Assembly: GCA_964439395.1 (NCBI GenBank)
Contig: CAYTNV010000008.1
Span: forward strand, 1 to 64,000
Length of the DNA: 64,000 bases
Direction: 5' to 3'
Origin: JAUUSJ01 sp964439395
Lineage (GTDB): Bacteria; Bacillota; Clostridia; Lachnospirales; Lachnospiraceae
Each line of letters starts with the position of its first letter. Within the stretch, counting starts at the first letter, position 1. The notes under the pieces were generated by a model that ran no database searches, was not told the DNA's origin, and saw nothing but the letters and a program-made list of their open reading frames with translations. Below are positions 7,878 through 16,483 of this stretch, piece by piece. Both the position numbers and the translations under genes were made by a program.

Positions 7878-9837
7878 GAAAATCAGGCAAATGAAAAAGT
7901 GGATTGAGGCTCTAAATAAGGCGGGAAAAGCTTATTATCAGGAAGATAGAGAGGTTATGTCAAATTTAGAGTATGATGCTCTTTATGATAGGCTGAAAGC
8001 TCTAGAAGAAGAGACGGGTATCGTTTTATCCAATAGTCCAACGATTCATGTCGGCTACGAGGTATTAAATGAACTCGAAAAAGAAACTCATGAGTTTCCG
8101 ATGCTATCTCTTGATAAGACGAAGGACCGAGTTGCTCTTTCAAAATGGCTGGGAGATAAGGAGGGAATTCTCTCCTGGAAATTGGACGGACTCACTGTTG
8201 TTCTCACTTACAAAGATGGACAGTTGACAAAGGCTGTCACGAGAGGAAATGGAGAGATTGGTGAGGTTATTACAAATAATGCGAGGGTGTTTCAAAATAT
8301 TCCTGAGAAAATTCCGTTTGACGGAGAGCTCATGTTAAGAGGTGAGGCAGTCATCACGTACTCGGATTTTGAGAAAATTAATGCAGAAATTGAAGATGTA
8401 CAAGCGAAATATAAAAATCCAAGAAATTTATGCAGTGGTTCTGTGAGACAACTAAATAATGAGATTACAGCGAATCGAAGAGTGCGGTTTTATGCGTTTA
8501 CACTCGTAAAAGCAGAGGGAAGAGAAGAGATAGCGACAGTTGAGGAAAGCTTTGAATGGATGAGAAAGCTCGGATTTGATGTTGTTGAGTATAAAAAAGT
8601 GACGGCAGAGACAGTGCCAGAGGTTGTCTCAGATTTTGAACAAAAAATTCCACAAAATGATATTCCATCTGACGGTCTTGTACTTATTTACAATGATATC
8701 GCATATGGCAATAGTCTCGGAAGAACAGCAAAATTTCCAAGAAATTCTATTGCCTTTAAATGGAGAGATGAGATTGCAAACTCACATTTGTTAGAGGTTG
8801 AGTGGAGTCCATCAAGAACAGGACTTATTAATCCAGTGGCGATTTTTGAGCCTGTGGAGCTTGAGGGGACAAGTGTTAGCCGTGCGAGCCTTCACAATAT
8901 TAGTATTTTGAGACAATTAAAGCTTGGAATTGGAGATGAGATTTCCATTTTTAAGGCAAATATGATTATTCCACAGGTGGCAGAGAATTTTACGCAGAGT
9001 GACAATTTAGAAATTCCAGCACATTGTCCAGCCTGTGGTGGAGAGACGACGATTAAAGAGACAAACGATGTGCAAGTTTTATACTGTGCGAATCCTCTTT
9101 GCAGTGCGAAAAAGAGAAAGCTTTTTGCGCATTATGTGAGCCGAAATGCGATGAATATTGATGGTCTCTCAGAGGCCACTATCGATAAGATGATAGAAAA
9201 AGAATTTTTGATGGAGCTTAGCGATTTGTATACGCTCTCTCAGTGGGAAGAGCAGATTATAGAGATGGAGGGCTTTGGAAAGAAGTCCTATGAAAACCTG
9301 ATTCATTCTATTGAGAAGTCAAGACATACGACGCTTCCGAGATTCCTATTTGCACTAGGTATTTTAAATGTGGGATTATCCAATGCAAAACTAATCTGTA
9401 AGGCATTTTCTTATGATTTGGAGAAAATTAGAAATGCAGAGGTTGAAGATTTTTTGGAGATTGATGGAATTGGGGAAGTTATTGCGCAGAGTGTCGTTGA
9501 TTATTTTACAAATGAGCATAATAAGAGATTGGTGGATGAGCTTTTGTCCTGGCTTAGCTTTGAGCAAGTCGAGATAGAGGAGGGAGAGGCGCTAAAATTA
9601 GCAAATCAAACTTTTGTTATCACAGGCTCTGTCAACCATTTTAAAAATAGAAGTGAATTAAAAGAAAAGATAGAGAGTCTTGGCGGAAAAGTGACAGGCT
9701 CTGTGACAAAGAAAACAACATATTTAATTAATAATAATAAAGAATCCTCATCTTCAAAGAACAAAAAGGCGAAAGAGCTTGGAGTTTTGATTATATCGGA
9801 GGAGGATTTTTTGGGGATGATAGGAGGCGCAGAGTAA
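7870..9837 (+). CDS. ligA: NAD+-dependent DNA ligase, 655 aa
   Basis: Seals nicks in duplex DNA using NAD+. All domains are present in order: Ia (about 1-65, YYQEDREVMSNLEYDALYD), adenylation domain with nucleophile SWKLDGL (Lys near residue 100), OB fold (VEWSPSRTGLINPVA), four-Cys zinc finger (CPACGG...CANPLC), HhH repeats (GIGEVIAQS) and a C-terminal BRCT domain (FVITGSVNHF...). Length matches normal bacterial LigA (~670 aa). ATG 7870 is chosen because it has GGAGGAAAG upstream. Carrying LigA is typical of large phages with autonomous replication. Confidence 0.97.
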   Translation: MNEKIRQMKKWIEALNKAGKAYYQEDREVMSNLEYDALYDRLKALEEETGIVLSNSPTIHVGYEVLNELEKETHEFPMLSLDKTKDRVALSKWLGDKEGILSWKLDGLTVVLTYKDGQLTKAVTRGNGEIGEVITNNARVFQNIPEKIPFDGELMLRGEAVITYSDFEKINAEIEDVQAKYKNPRNLCSGSVRQLNNEITANRRVRFYAFTLVKAEGREEIATVEESFEWMRKLGFDVVEYKKVTAETVPEVVSDFEQKIPQNDIPSDGLVLIYNDIAYGNSLGRTAKFPRNSIAFKWRDEIANSHLLEVEWSPSRTGLINPVAIFEPVELEGTSVSRASLHNISILRQLKLGIGDEISIFKANMIIPQVAENFTQSDNLEIPAHCPACGGETTIKETNDVQVLYCANPLCSAKKRKLFAHYVSRNAMNIDGLSEATIDKMIEKEFLMELSDLYTLSQWEEQIIEMEGFGKKSYENLIHSIEKSRHTTLPRFLFALGILNVGLSNAKLICKAFSYDLEKIRNAEVEDFLEIDGIGEVIAQSVVDYFTNEHNKRLVDELLSWLSFEQVEIEEGEALKLANQTFVITGSVNHFKNRSELKEKIESLGGKVTGSVTKKTTYLINNNKESSSSKNKKAKELGVLIISEEDFLGMIGGAE

Positions 9838-10047
9838 AAATTATACTTTACGAAATAGTGAAACAATTTTTATATCTAAAGAAGAATATATTAATAAAGA
9901 AAGACTTATAGATATTTTTGACTGATAAAAGAGATCGTGGAACTGTTGGAGCGTTACATCGATTTAATAATGCTATAGAAATTGTTAAAGAAGAAGTTCC
10001 GACAATTAGCGAAAAAAGAATTGGCGCAGAAATTTCAACTTAAAAAG

Positions 10048-10236
10048 ATGTATTTAGTATATTTTGAATATGCTTGTTATATGGAGAAAGATTTTTGTGT
10101 TATATGTGAGAGTGAAGAAGCTGCTAAAGAATATATTAGCAAAAAGAAAAGAGAAGGGCATCATGATGGTGTGGGTATTTATTTTTTTATAAAAATACCA
10201 GTATTTACAGGGAGAGAGGAGCGAAAATGGGATTAA
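10048..10236 (+). CDS. Hypothetical protein, 62 aa
   Basis: The frame is open from 9982 and I prefer ATG 10048, because the residues before it look like non-native basic sequence. A second short frame (TTG 9918 to 10043) overlaps the upstream part and is equally unproven. The interval 9838-10047 otherwise shows only an A/T-rich stretch. Function unknown. Confidence 0.4.
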   Translation: MYLVYFEYACYMEKDFCVICESEEAAKEYISKKKREGHHDGVGIYFFIKIPVFTGREERKWD

Positions 10237-10881
10237 CAGAAAATCAAAAACAGCTGATTAAAGCAGTATCACAGAACGATATACAGACAGCTAAAAGATG
10301 TGCGATTGCGTGCGTTACAGAAGACATAACGCAGAAAAATAGTGCCTGGTGCAAACGATATAAAAGTATATTGGAATCTTCTGGTGGTACTAATATGATT
10401 GAGCTTCCACGGAATCTTGAAGGGATTATCTATGTTGAAGATGTATCAAAGTCTTTTAAAGAGAGTCGGTATTACCTGCCAGAAAGAGAAAAGACAGTAT
10501 TTGACAACATTATCTATGCGAAAAAGATTTGCAGCAAACTAATGGAAATGGACATTCCATATCTAAACACAACTTTGCTTTATGGTCAGAGCGGAACTGG
10601 AAAAACTACATTTGGGAAATATGTGGCATATAAATCTGGACTTCCATTCTGTTATTTAAACTTTTCGAGTTTGATAGATCCTCATATGGGATGCACGTCC
10701 AAAAATATAAGCAAAGCATTTTCGTATGCTATAGGACATCCATGCATACTTATGCTTGATGAAATCGACTGTATTAGTATCAGGCGTTCTTCTGGTTCCA
10801 GTGGTGGTAGAAGATACGCAAGCAGGATTAATGAATCGCATGATTTTGACTCTAATAGATTGTTTTAAGGAGGATTATTAG
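10227..10881 (+). pseudogene. AAA+ ATPase, frameshifted and truncated
   Basis: Walker A YGQSGTGKTT and Walker B CILMLDEIDCI (about residues 119-180) identify a FtsH/spastin-type AAA+ domain. After residue ~192 the original frame becomes meaningless, while the +1 frame from about 10804 continues with VVEDTQAGLMNRMILTLIDCF, the expected Sensor-1 region, then stops at 10881. So there is a +1 shift near 10803 and loss of the arginine-finger part. Decay is most likely; programmed frameshifting is less likely because the C-terminus is still missing. Confidence 0.7.
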
Positions 10882-10885
10882 GATT

Positions 10886-11311
10886 ATGATACCAGTACAA
10901 GAAAAAAGATTTGAATACAAAGGATTTTCATGTGTGATTTTGTTCATGCCAGGGGCGTATCGCTGTGGATACGTTGGATTACCGAAAAGGAATAGATTTT
11001 ATGGAAAAGATTATGACGATATACCAGTGGATTGTCACTGTGGTTTGACATATTCTAATGAAAATCTCTATCATCAAAGCGATGAAAATACTTGGTGGAT
11101 TGGTTTTGATTGCGCTCATGGCTGTGATGGTTATGATACAGAAACAGCAAAAAGGTTGTTTGCAGATGATAAAAATGTGGTGGAACAATTGGAAAGAATG
11201 GAGGATTATTTTGGTATTCGTGACGAAAATCCTGTCCGAACGCTTGAATACTGCGAGGAACAATGCAAAAGCATTGTAGAACAGGTAATTGAGAAGGGGG
11301 AAGATATATGA
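10886..11311 (+). CDS. Cys-rich phage hypothetical protein, 141 aa
   Basis: ATG 10886 after AAGGAGG. Contains DCHCGLTYS and WIGFDCAHGCDGYDTE, a conserved Cys/His/Trp-rich core often seen in Clostridia phage proteins, and ends in a helix with CEEQCKSIVEQV. A metal site is plausible. The stop overlaps the next short gene (ATGA). Confidence 0.65.
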   Translation: MIPVQEKRFEYKGFSCVILFMPGAYRCGYVGLPKRNRFYGKDYDDIPVDCHCGLTYSNENLYHQSDENTWWIGFDCAHGCDGYDTETAKRLFADDKNVVEQLERMEDYFGIRDENPVRTLEYCEEQCKSIVEQVIEKGEDI

Positions 11312-11379
11312 CAACAGCAGAAGTAATAAATGAAATTTATAAGAACGGTGGGGGAAGAACGAAGAAATCGACGCTTTGA
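11308..11379 (+). CDS. Possible 23-aa peptide
   Basis: ATG 11308 overlaps the upstream TGA with GAAGGGGGAAG just before it, and the frame ends at TGA 11379. It may be the truncated start of a larger phage protein. No other support. Confidence 0.3.
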   Translation: MTTAEVINEIYKNGGGRTKKSTL

Positions 11380-11392
11380 GTGAGGTGTAATG

Positions 11393-11542
11393 ATGGAAAA
11401 CACATATATAGAATTGGCAAAACATTGTATAGGTCTTGACCGGAAGAAACTCTATATCCGTCATGGAAAGAAATTTTACCGTCCATACCGGAATTATTAT
11501 GCGACTGGCCGAGGAATTAATGGGAAGGTATATGACTCGTGA
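11393..11542 (+). CDS. Small conserved phage protein, 49 aa
   Basis: ATG 11393 encodes MENTYIELAKHCIGLD... ending in a basic RHGKKFYRPYRNYY region. The HCIGLD...RHGK...RPYRN pattern is one I recognise from many Clostridia phages, without known function. A 32-aa frame (11499-11597, MRLAEELMGRYM...) overlaps its 3' end and could be a second coupled gene. Confidence 0.55.
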   Translation: MENTYIELAKHCIGLDRKKLYIRHGKKFYRPYRNYYATGRGINGKVYDS

Positions 11543-11600
11543 AGGTATGGAATGGTTAAGTAACGAATTGGGAATAACAATTTATGATAACAGTTAACTG

Positions 11601-11622
11601 CTCCGACTTCTATAAGTCGGAG
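11601..11622. terminator. Perfect 9-bp hairpin
   Basis: CTCCGACTT (11601-11609) pairs perfectly with AAGTCGGAG (11614-11622) across a CTAT loop. There is no T-run, so it is either a weak terminator or the end hairpin of a decayed IS605-type element; the downstream CTTCAC is only loosely like the TAGTTCAC of the other copies. Confidence 0.4.
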
Positions 11623-11737
11623 CTTCCTGCTTCACCCACTAATGTAGAAAAGATATAATGTTTTTTGAAGAAAAATACGAGGTGATTAGCAATATCTTCG
11701 ACAATTCAAAACTGTTAGAATAAGAGGTGAATTCAGA

Positions 11738-11983
11738 ATGAATAAAAAACGAAAATTATTTCCGTGCCCATTTTGTGGTGGTGAAGTGTCCGTAGCGAGA
11801 TGCGGAGACGACGTAGAGTGTTATTACTTCATTACGAGAGGGCATAATAAAAATGCTTGTAAATGCAGACTGTTTATGGAGGGAGAGAAATTCGATAAAT
11901 ACTCTTCACCGAAAGAGTATGCAAGATATAAGCAAGAGCTGATAAAAACATGGAATAGAAGGGCTAATGTTGTGCAAATCTAA
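11738..11983 (+). CDS. Lar-like restriction-alleviation zinc ribbon protein, 81 aa
   Basis: The N-terminal FPCPFCGGE knuckle, the later Cys pair and the C-terminal LIKTWNRRA motif are the hallmarks of the Lar/restriction-alleviation family, short zinc ribbons common in phages. Lar of the Rac prophage modulates type I restriction; for most homologues the role is unproven. Expressed ahead of a terminator at 12035. Confidence 0.7.
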   Translation: MNKKRKLFPCPFCGGEVSVARCGDDVECYYFITRGHNKNACKCRLFMEGEKFDKYSSPKEYARYKQELIKTWNRRANVVQI

Positions 11984-12034
11984 AACTGTTTGACCTGTAG
12001 ATGGTCTATTTGGAAAAATTAAAATAAAAACTTT

Positions 12035-12062
12035 AGAGAGAAGAAACTTCTCTCTTTTTTTT
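12035..12062 (+). terminator. Rho-independent terminator
   Basis: Stem AGAGAGAAG (12035-12043) with CTTCTCTCT (12047-12055), AAA loop, then a long T-run. Ends the Lar-like transcription unit. Confidence 0.8.
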
Positions 12063-12083
12063 ATAGAAAGGAAATGTAAAAAT

Positions 12084-12527
12084 ATGGAAAATAAGAGAGT
12101 CACAGCAAATAAATTCTCTATAAGAAAATACGATGTTGTTTATGCAAGATTAACGTTTGCTATTGACAGTCGAGTCCAATATGGATTAAGACCCGCAATT
12201 GTAATCTCAAATGACATAGGGAATGAAAATTCTCCAACAATTTTATGTTTGCCCTTGACATCGAGAATTAAGAAAATTTACCAAAAGACGCATCTTGTGA
12301 TAAGGGCGGATAAGGGCACTGGGCTAAGAGTTGACTCAATGCTTCTGGCAGAAAATATTGTTTGTATAGACAAAGACACCGTAAGTAAAGTCGGAAGAAT
12401 TGAAGATAGAAGAATGCAAAAAGAAATTTTTAAAGCTTTTATTAGTGCCGCTGCGTGTGGTAAAGAAGATGCAGATTTGGTTGATCTATACGACTATTCG
12501 TATGAACTAAAACAAGAATGTTCTTAA
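12084..12527 (+). CDS. PemK/MazF-family mRNA interferase-like protein, 147 aa
   Basis: The fold signature is clear: a first strand YDVVYARLTF, the core YGLRPAIVISND with the conserved Arg-Pro, TILCLPLTSRIKK with the conserved Thr-Ser and LLAENIVCIDKDTVSKVGRI. MazF toxins are single-strand RNA endonucleases usually paired with a small antitoxin. No antitoxin gene is visible upstream (a terminator is) or downstream (217 bp A/T-rich), so it is an orphan or a non-toxic regulatory derivative. The C-terminal 35 residues extend beyond the usual ~110 aa. Confidence 0.8.
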   Translation: MENKRVTANKFSIRKYDVVYARLTFAIDSRVQYGLRPAIVISNDIGNENSPTILCLPLTSRIKKIYQKTHLVIRADKGTGLRVDSMLLAENIVCIDKDTVSKVGRIEDRRMQKEIFKAFISAAACGKEDADLVDLYDYSYELKQECS

Positions 12528-12595
12528 AAAAGTACAATATATAGTAAAAATTGGAAGAAAAAGTGCTTTTAATTTCGTATAACTGTATTAATATA

Positions 12596-12621
12596 TATAT
12601 CTGTAATGATGTACAGATATA
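12596..12621. promoter_or_regulatory. 10-bp perfect inverted repeat in A/T-rich gap
   Basis: TATATCTGTA (12596-12605) and TACAGATATA (12612-12621) form a perfect palindrome with a 6-base gap in the 217-bp region before the gene at 12745. No T-tract follows. A protein operator is the likelier reading. Confidence 0.35.
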
Positions 12622-12744
12622 CTAATTTGAAGATATCAAAAATAAAATTTTTTCAATCTAAAAAAACAAAGTAGAAAATTTTGTCTGATAATATTTTTCA
12701 AAATAAAAATATTTGTATAAAGGCAAATGAAAGGAGAGAAGAAA

Positions 12745-13362
12745 ATGGAAAAGTATTATGTCACAGACGGCAAAAGATATGTGAAGTATGCGAAAGGGAC
12801 GAATTTTTCTACTGTTGGAAGTCATGTTCTTGCGAAAGAATATGATTTGAAGGATGCAAAAAAAGTTTTGCGTGGTATGCCAAAAAAGATTAGCCAAGAT
12901 TTTTATTTAGAAGGAGTTGAGACATTTTCGCAGATTCGTATAGCGGATTTGGAAGAAAAAGAGAAGAGAGAAAAAAGAGGAACTGAGTGTATAGAGAAAA
13001 TTAGGCAGCTCGCTAAAAATATTATAGAACTCGAAATTCCATCAAAACAGGAGCTAAATACTATAAAAAGAAAATTAGAAGAAGATCAATCCTTTTATGA
13101 CAGGGCTTTGTCAGATGTACATCATTGGATTAAAATAAACAATCCTGCGGCACATATTCGCACGAAAGTTTATAAGATACAACAGGTTTTAGAGAGAGAA
13201 CGAGCAGATGTAAAACAATCTCTCTTATTTACCAACAATCTTATAGATGCTGTGAATAATAATTTGCCAATCGATAAGCTGGTTAAAAATATGAGGGGGA
13301 GCCAGTATGCTCCGTATAAAGCGAATACGTACATATATGGAGTTCTTGAAAACTTGAAGTAA
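12745..13362 (+). CDS. Coiled-coil hypothetical protein, 205 aa
   Basis: ATG 12745 follows AAAGGAGAG (the open frame starts slightly earlier). An N-terminal beta-type segment (YYVTDGKRYVKYA) is followed by a long charged helical region. It ends 10 bases before the sigma/DUF262 fusion, so the two are probably co-transcribed. Similar architecture to the 19937 protein (helical, ~210 aa), but no clear homology. Function unknown. Confidence 0.65.
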   Translation: MEKYYVTDGKRYVKYAKGTNFSTVGSHVLAKEYDLKDAKKVLRGMPKKISQDFYLEGVETFSQIRIADLEEKEKREKRGTECIEKIRQLAKNIIELEIPSKQELNTIKRKLEEDQSFYDRALSDVHHWIKINNPAAHIRTKVYKIQQVLERERADVKQSLLFTNNLIDAVNNNLPIDKLVKNMRGSQYAPYKANTYIYGVLENLK

Positions 13363-13372
13363 GGGAGACAGG

Positions 13373-15694
13373 ATGAAAGCCATGATGGAATCTGTAATAA
13401 ATCAATACTGTGGAAATAATATAGAAAAATTGCAAGAGATTGAGACAAAAAAGCTCCAAAAATTTACCATGATGGAATCTACGATTAATGAGTATTATGA
13501 AAATAATGCTGATAAATTGCGAACGATGGTAATGAAAAAGCTTAAAAAATTCGGAGGAATAGAAAATGTAGATTATCATGATTTTTTCTCGGTGGCGAAT
13601 GAAACTTTCGTAGATGTAGTGATGAAATATGAAGCTAAGAAAGGAAAGTTTAAAAGTTTTTTGTCTAAATGCTTAGACAATTCAATAAAAGAAGAGATGA
13701 CAAAACGAAATACGCAAAAAAGGAATTGTGACATTATAACAGAGGATGGAGAAAGAATAAAAATGACAGTCTCACTTGATTCTACTATAGGATCAGACAC
13801 TGATACGACGATAGGGGAAACACTCATGTCTCCTGTTAATGTAGAAAAAGAAGCCCTGAAAGACATTCTAAGTGAAGAAATGTCACAATATTTAAATGGG
13901 TTATCAAAAAAACAGAAAGAAATTTTGTATCTAAATGCACAAGGATTCGGAAGGCATGAGATAATGAAAGAAATGGGACTTTCTGGCTGGGAATATGATA
14001 GAGAAATAAAAGAAATAACGAGTTTGGAAAAGACATTTAATTTAAGAAATAGACAAACAAAAGAAGAAAGTAGGATGTTGTTTGAGGAGGAACACGGAAT
14101 GGGAGATGCTAAATTAGCAGTAGTTGGTGGAACTAGTAGAAAAATGGATACAACTATTTTGGAAAAATTTTTACTTGAAATAAAGGATGATAGAATTTTA
14201 TTAAATTATCCATTACAAAGACAAATGTCACAATGGACTCTTGAGATGAAAAGTAATCTTGTTGTTACTGCAATAATAGATGATGGAATTCCAGAATTTA
14301 TAATTGTAAAACAAATAATTGATGGGAAGGTTCGTAGATGGTTAATCGATGGATTGCAAAGAATTTCTACATTTATGGAATATAGGAAAGATATGTTTCG
14401 AATAAGTAAAAAAGCAGAAGATACGAATATTCGATATCAGGTAACAAAAAAAGATGACGATGGAAATACTATATATGATTACATTGGCTCTCCTGAAACA
14501 GAATGGAGGGAATTTGATATAGCTGGAAAGAAGTACTCAGAATTGCCCAAAGAATTACAAGAAATGTTTTGTCAGTATTCTCTTAGAGTGACAGAGTACG
14601 AGAACTGTAGCGATGAAAAAATAGAAAAACTTATTCGCCGTTATAATTCTTCTAGGCCTATGAAACCAGCACAAAAAGGAATCACATTCTTAGGAAAAAG
14701 ATGTAGTGCTATTATAAAAAATTATGCAAAGCATGCCACATTCTTTAAAAATAATGTTGGAGTTGGATATGGCCCAGCTGATTTCAAGAATGGAAATATA
14801 GAAAGAACGGTATGTGAAAGTATTATGACAATTAATTTCCCTGAAAAATGGAACAAATCTTTTGAAACGATTTCTGCTTATTTAAAGGATAATTTAACAG
14901 ATTCCAAACTCAATTATTTTGCCGAGCTAGTGGAAAGACTAGAGGCAGTTGTAGATTTAGAAACTTTGCCGTTGTTCAATACAAAAAATAGTCCTGTTTT
15001 ATTTGCCACTTTTGACAAGTTTTTAAGAATGGATATTCCAGATGAAAAATTTAATGACTTCTTGAAAAATCTAAAGTATAAATTGGAAGATGAAGTTATA
15101 GATGGTACATCTTGGGCGGAATTATCAACAAAAGCCTCTAAAGATAAAAAAATTATTCTTGGAAAAATAACATTGTTAGAAAAATTAATGGCTAAATATT
15201 TTAATGTAAATGTGCCAGAAAAAATAGAAAATTTTGATATCTCTAAAAATGTTAAAGAATATGTTAAAGATTTTAGTGAAATCGAAATTATACAAAATCT
15301 TAGAATTGATGATTCTAATAGTATGATTAGACTTGCATTAAAAACATTAGCAACAATTTGTGAAGAAAAAGATTTATCAGACAAAAATATTCAACTCATA
15401 GCAAAAAGGGAATCAGAAAAATCACTTGAAAATGCTATTTTATGTACAATGGATTTAGATTCATGGGCAAAGGAAACTAACGAAAATTCCTCTATCTTCC
15501 ATGAAGAGAATATTCCATCTCTCGTAAAATGTACACAATATGTATATGAAGAAAATGTAGATGAGAAGATCGCTATGAAGTGGTTTCAAAGTTACGTAGA
15601 ACAATTCGACATGAAGGGATATAGAAGATTAGATAGTGAAGAGGCATTAGGAAGTTTGAGGATGCTATTTAGCTTAAAGCGAAAAAGTGCGTAG
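13373..15694 (+). CDS. Fusion of a sigma-70-like domain with a DUF262 (GmrS-type) domain, 773 aa
   Basis: Residues about 1-220 look like a compact sigma factor: a region-2-like helix set (DFFSVANETFVDVVMKYEAKKGKFKSF, split here only in reading) and a region-4-like HTH (LSKKQKEILYLNAQGFGRHEI). Residues about 245-770 are a DUF262 domain: YPLQRQMSQW, then WLIDGLQRISTF, the ParB-like nucleotidase/DNA-binding motif of GmrSD and related systems. The first ~55 residues are a tandem duplication (MMESVINQYCGNN and MMESTINEYYENN). One continuous frame, no frameshift. Could be an element-specific transcription factor regulated by a nucleotide, or a defence protein; neither is shown. Confidence 0.75.
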   Translation: MKAMMESVINQYCGNNIEKLQEIETKKLQKFTMMESTINEYYENNADKLRTMVMKKLKKFGGIENVDYHDFFSVANETFVDVVMKYEAKKGKFKSFLSKCLDNSIKEEMTKRNTQKRNCDIITEDGERIKMTVSLDSTIGSDTDTTIGETLMSPVNVEKEALKDILSEEMSQYLNGLSKKQKEILYLNAQGFGRHEIMKEMGLSGWEYDREIKEITSLEKTFNLRNRQTKEESRMLFEEEHGMGDAKLAVVGGTSRKMDTTILEKFLLEIKDDRILLNYPLQRQMSQWTLEMKSNLVVTAIIDDGIPEFIIVKQIIDGKVRRWLIDGLQRISTFMEYRKDMFRISKKAEDTNIRYQVTKKDDDGNTIYDYIGSPETEWREFDIAGKKYSELPKELQEMFCQYSLRVTEYENCSDEKIEKLIRRYNSSRPMKPAQKGITFLGKRCSAIIKNYAKHATFFKNNVGVGYGPADFKNGNIERTVCESIMTINFPEKWNKSFETISAYLKDNLTDSKLNYFAELVERLEAVVDLETLPLFNTKNSPVLFATFDKFLRMDIPDEKFNDFLKNLKYKLEDEVIDGTSWAELSTKASKDKKIILGKITLLEKLMAKYFNVNVPEKIENFDISKNVKEYVKDFSEIEIIQNLRIDDSNSMIRLALKTLATICEEKDLSDKNIQLIAKRESEKSLENAILCTMDLDSWAKETNENSSIFHEENIPSLVKCTQYVYEENVDEKIAMKWFQSYVEQFDMKGYRRLDSEEALGSLRMLFSLKRKSA

Positions 15695-15756
15695 GAAGGA
15701 ATGAGAAATATGAAAAAATTAGAATTTATCAAGATTATTATGGCGAAGATATCAAA

Positions 15757-16338
15757 ATGTACCAAAAAAGTGAAATTATCCTAGAATCTGGTCTTACAGT
15801 ACTTGTTGGTTGTAATGGTGCTGGTAAGACCACATTGTTAAAACAAATTGAAGAAAATCTCAAAAAAGAAAATATTCCATACTTATATTTTGATAATCTC
15901 CATGATGGTAGTTCACATGCAAGGTCAGAAGAAGCTTTTTATGGAAATTTTGAGTTTGTAGCACAAAGCATGTGGTCGAGTGAAGGGGAAAACATTGTTA
16001 TGAGCTTAGTACGATTCGCTAGAAAAATTGGAGATTTTTTCAAAAACAACAAAGATAACAATGAATTATGGATTCTACTTGATGCTATTGACAGTGGATT
16101 GAGTGTAGATGCAATTGTAGATTTGAAAGAAGGATTTTTTGGTACAATTTTTGAAAGAAATCCAGACAAAGAAATTTATATTGTATCTGCGGCTAATGAG
16201 TATGAATTGGCAAGAGGTGAAAAATGTTTTGATGTAATTAATTGTAGATATATCTCAATAAAAAGCTATGAGAGATACAGAAATGTGATTTTAAAATCAA
16301 GAGAGCAAAAAAATGATAGATACGATGAGGAGGAATGA
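15757..16338 (+). CDS. ABC-type P-loop ATPase, 193 aa, probable 5' frameshift
   Basis: Walker A VGCNGAGKTTLL lies ~20 residues from ATG 15757 and Walker B NELWILLDAIDSG follows; it resembles a short SMC/RecF-like head without the long coil. In-frame sequence upstream of ATG 15757 (KIRIYQDYYGEDIK) looks like genuine protein but has no start; ATG 15710 followed by A6 (15713-15718) would read MKKIRIYQ if the run had one more A. This points to a one-base deletion or slippage on the A-run. Located between the sigma/DUF262 protein and the nucleotidyltransferase. Confidence 0.65.
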   Translation: MYQKSEIILESGLTVLVGCNGAGKTTLLKQIEENLKKENIPYLYFDNLHDGSSHARSEEAFYGNFEFVAQSMWSSEGENIVMSLVRFARKIGDFFKNNKDNNELWILLDAIDSGLSVDAIVDLKEGFFGTIFERNPDKEIYIVSAANEYELARGEKCFDVINCRYISIKSYERYRNVILKSREQKNDRYDEEE

Positions 16339-16339
16339 A

Positions 16340-16444
16340 ATGGGTAATGTTATGTGTTTTATTGCTGGATTTGTAATTGGTTTCGTTTCAACAATTGCTA
16401 TATCTGCGATTGTATGCGGGGAGAACGACGATTGGTGGAATTAA
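16340..16444 (+). CDS. 34-aa single-pass membrane protein (DUF3789-like)
   Basis: ATG 16340 sits 8 bases after AGGAGG at the end of the ATPase gene. One hydrophobic helix (CFIAGFVIGFVSTIAISAIV) is followed by an acidic tail ending DDWWN. This is the layout of the very short DUF3789-type membrane proteins of Firmicute phages. Confidence 0.6.
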   Translation: MGNVMCFIAGFVIGFVSTIAISAIVCGENDDWWN

Positions 16445-16483
16445 AAAGGTGTGCATCATAAAGTAGGGGAAGGAGTGTTTTAT

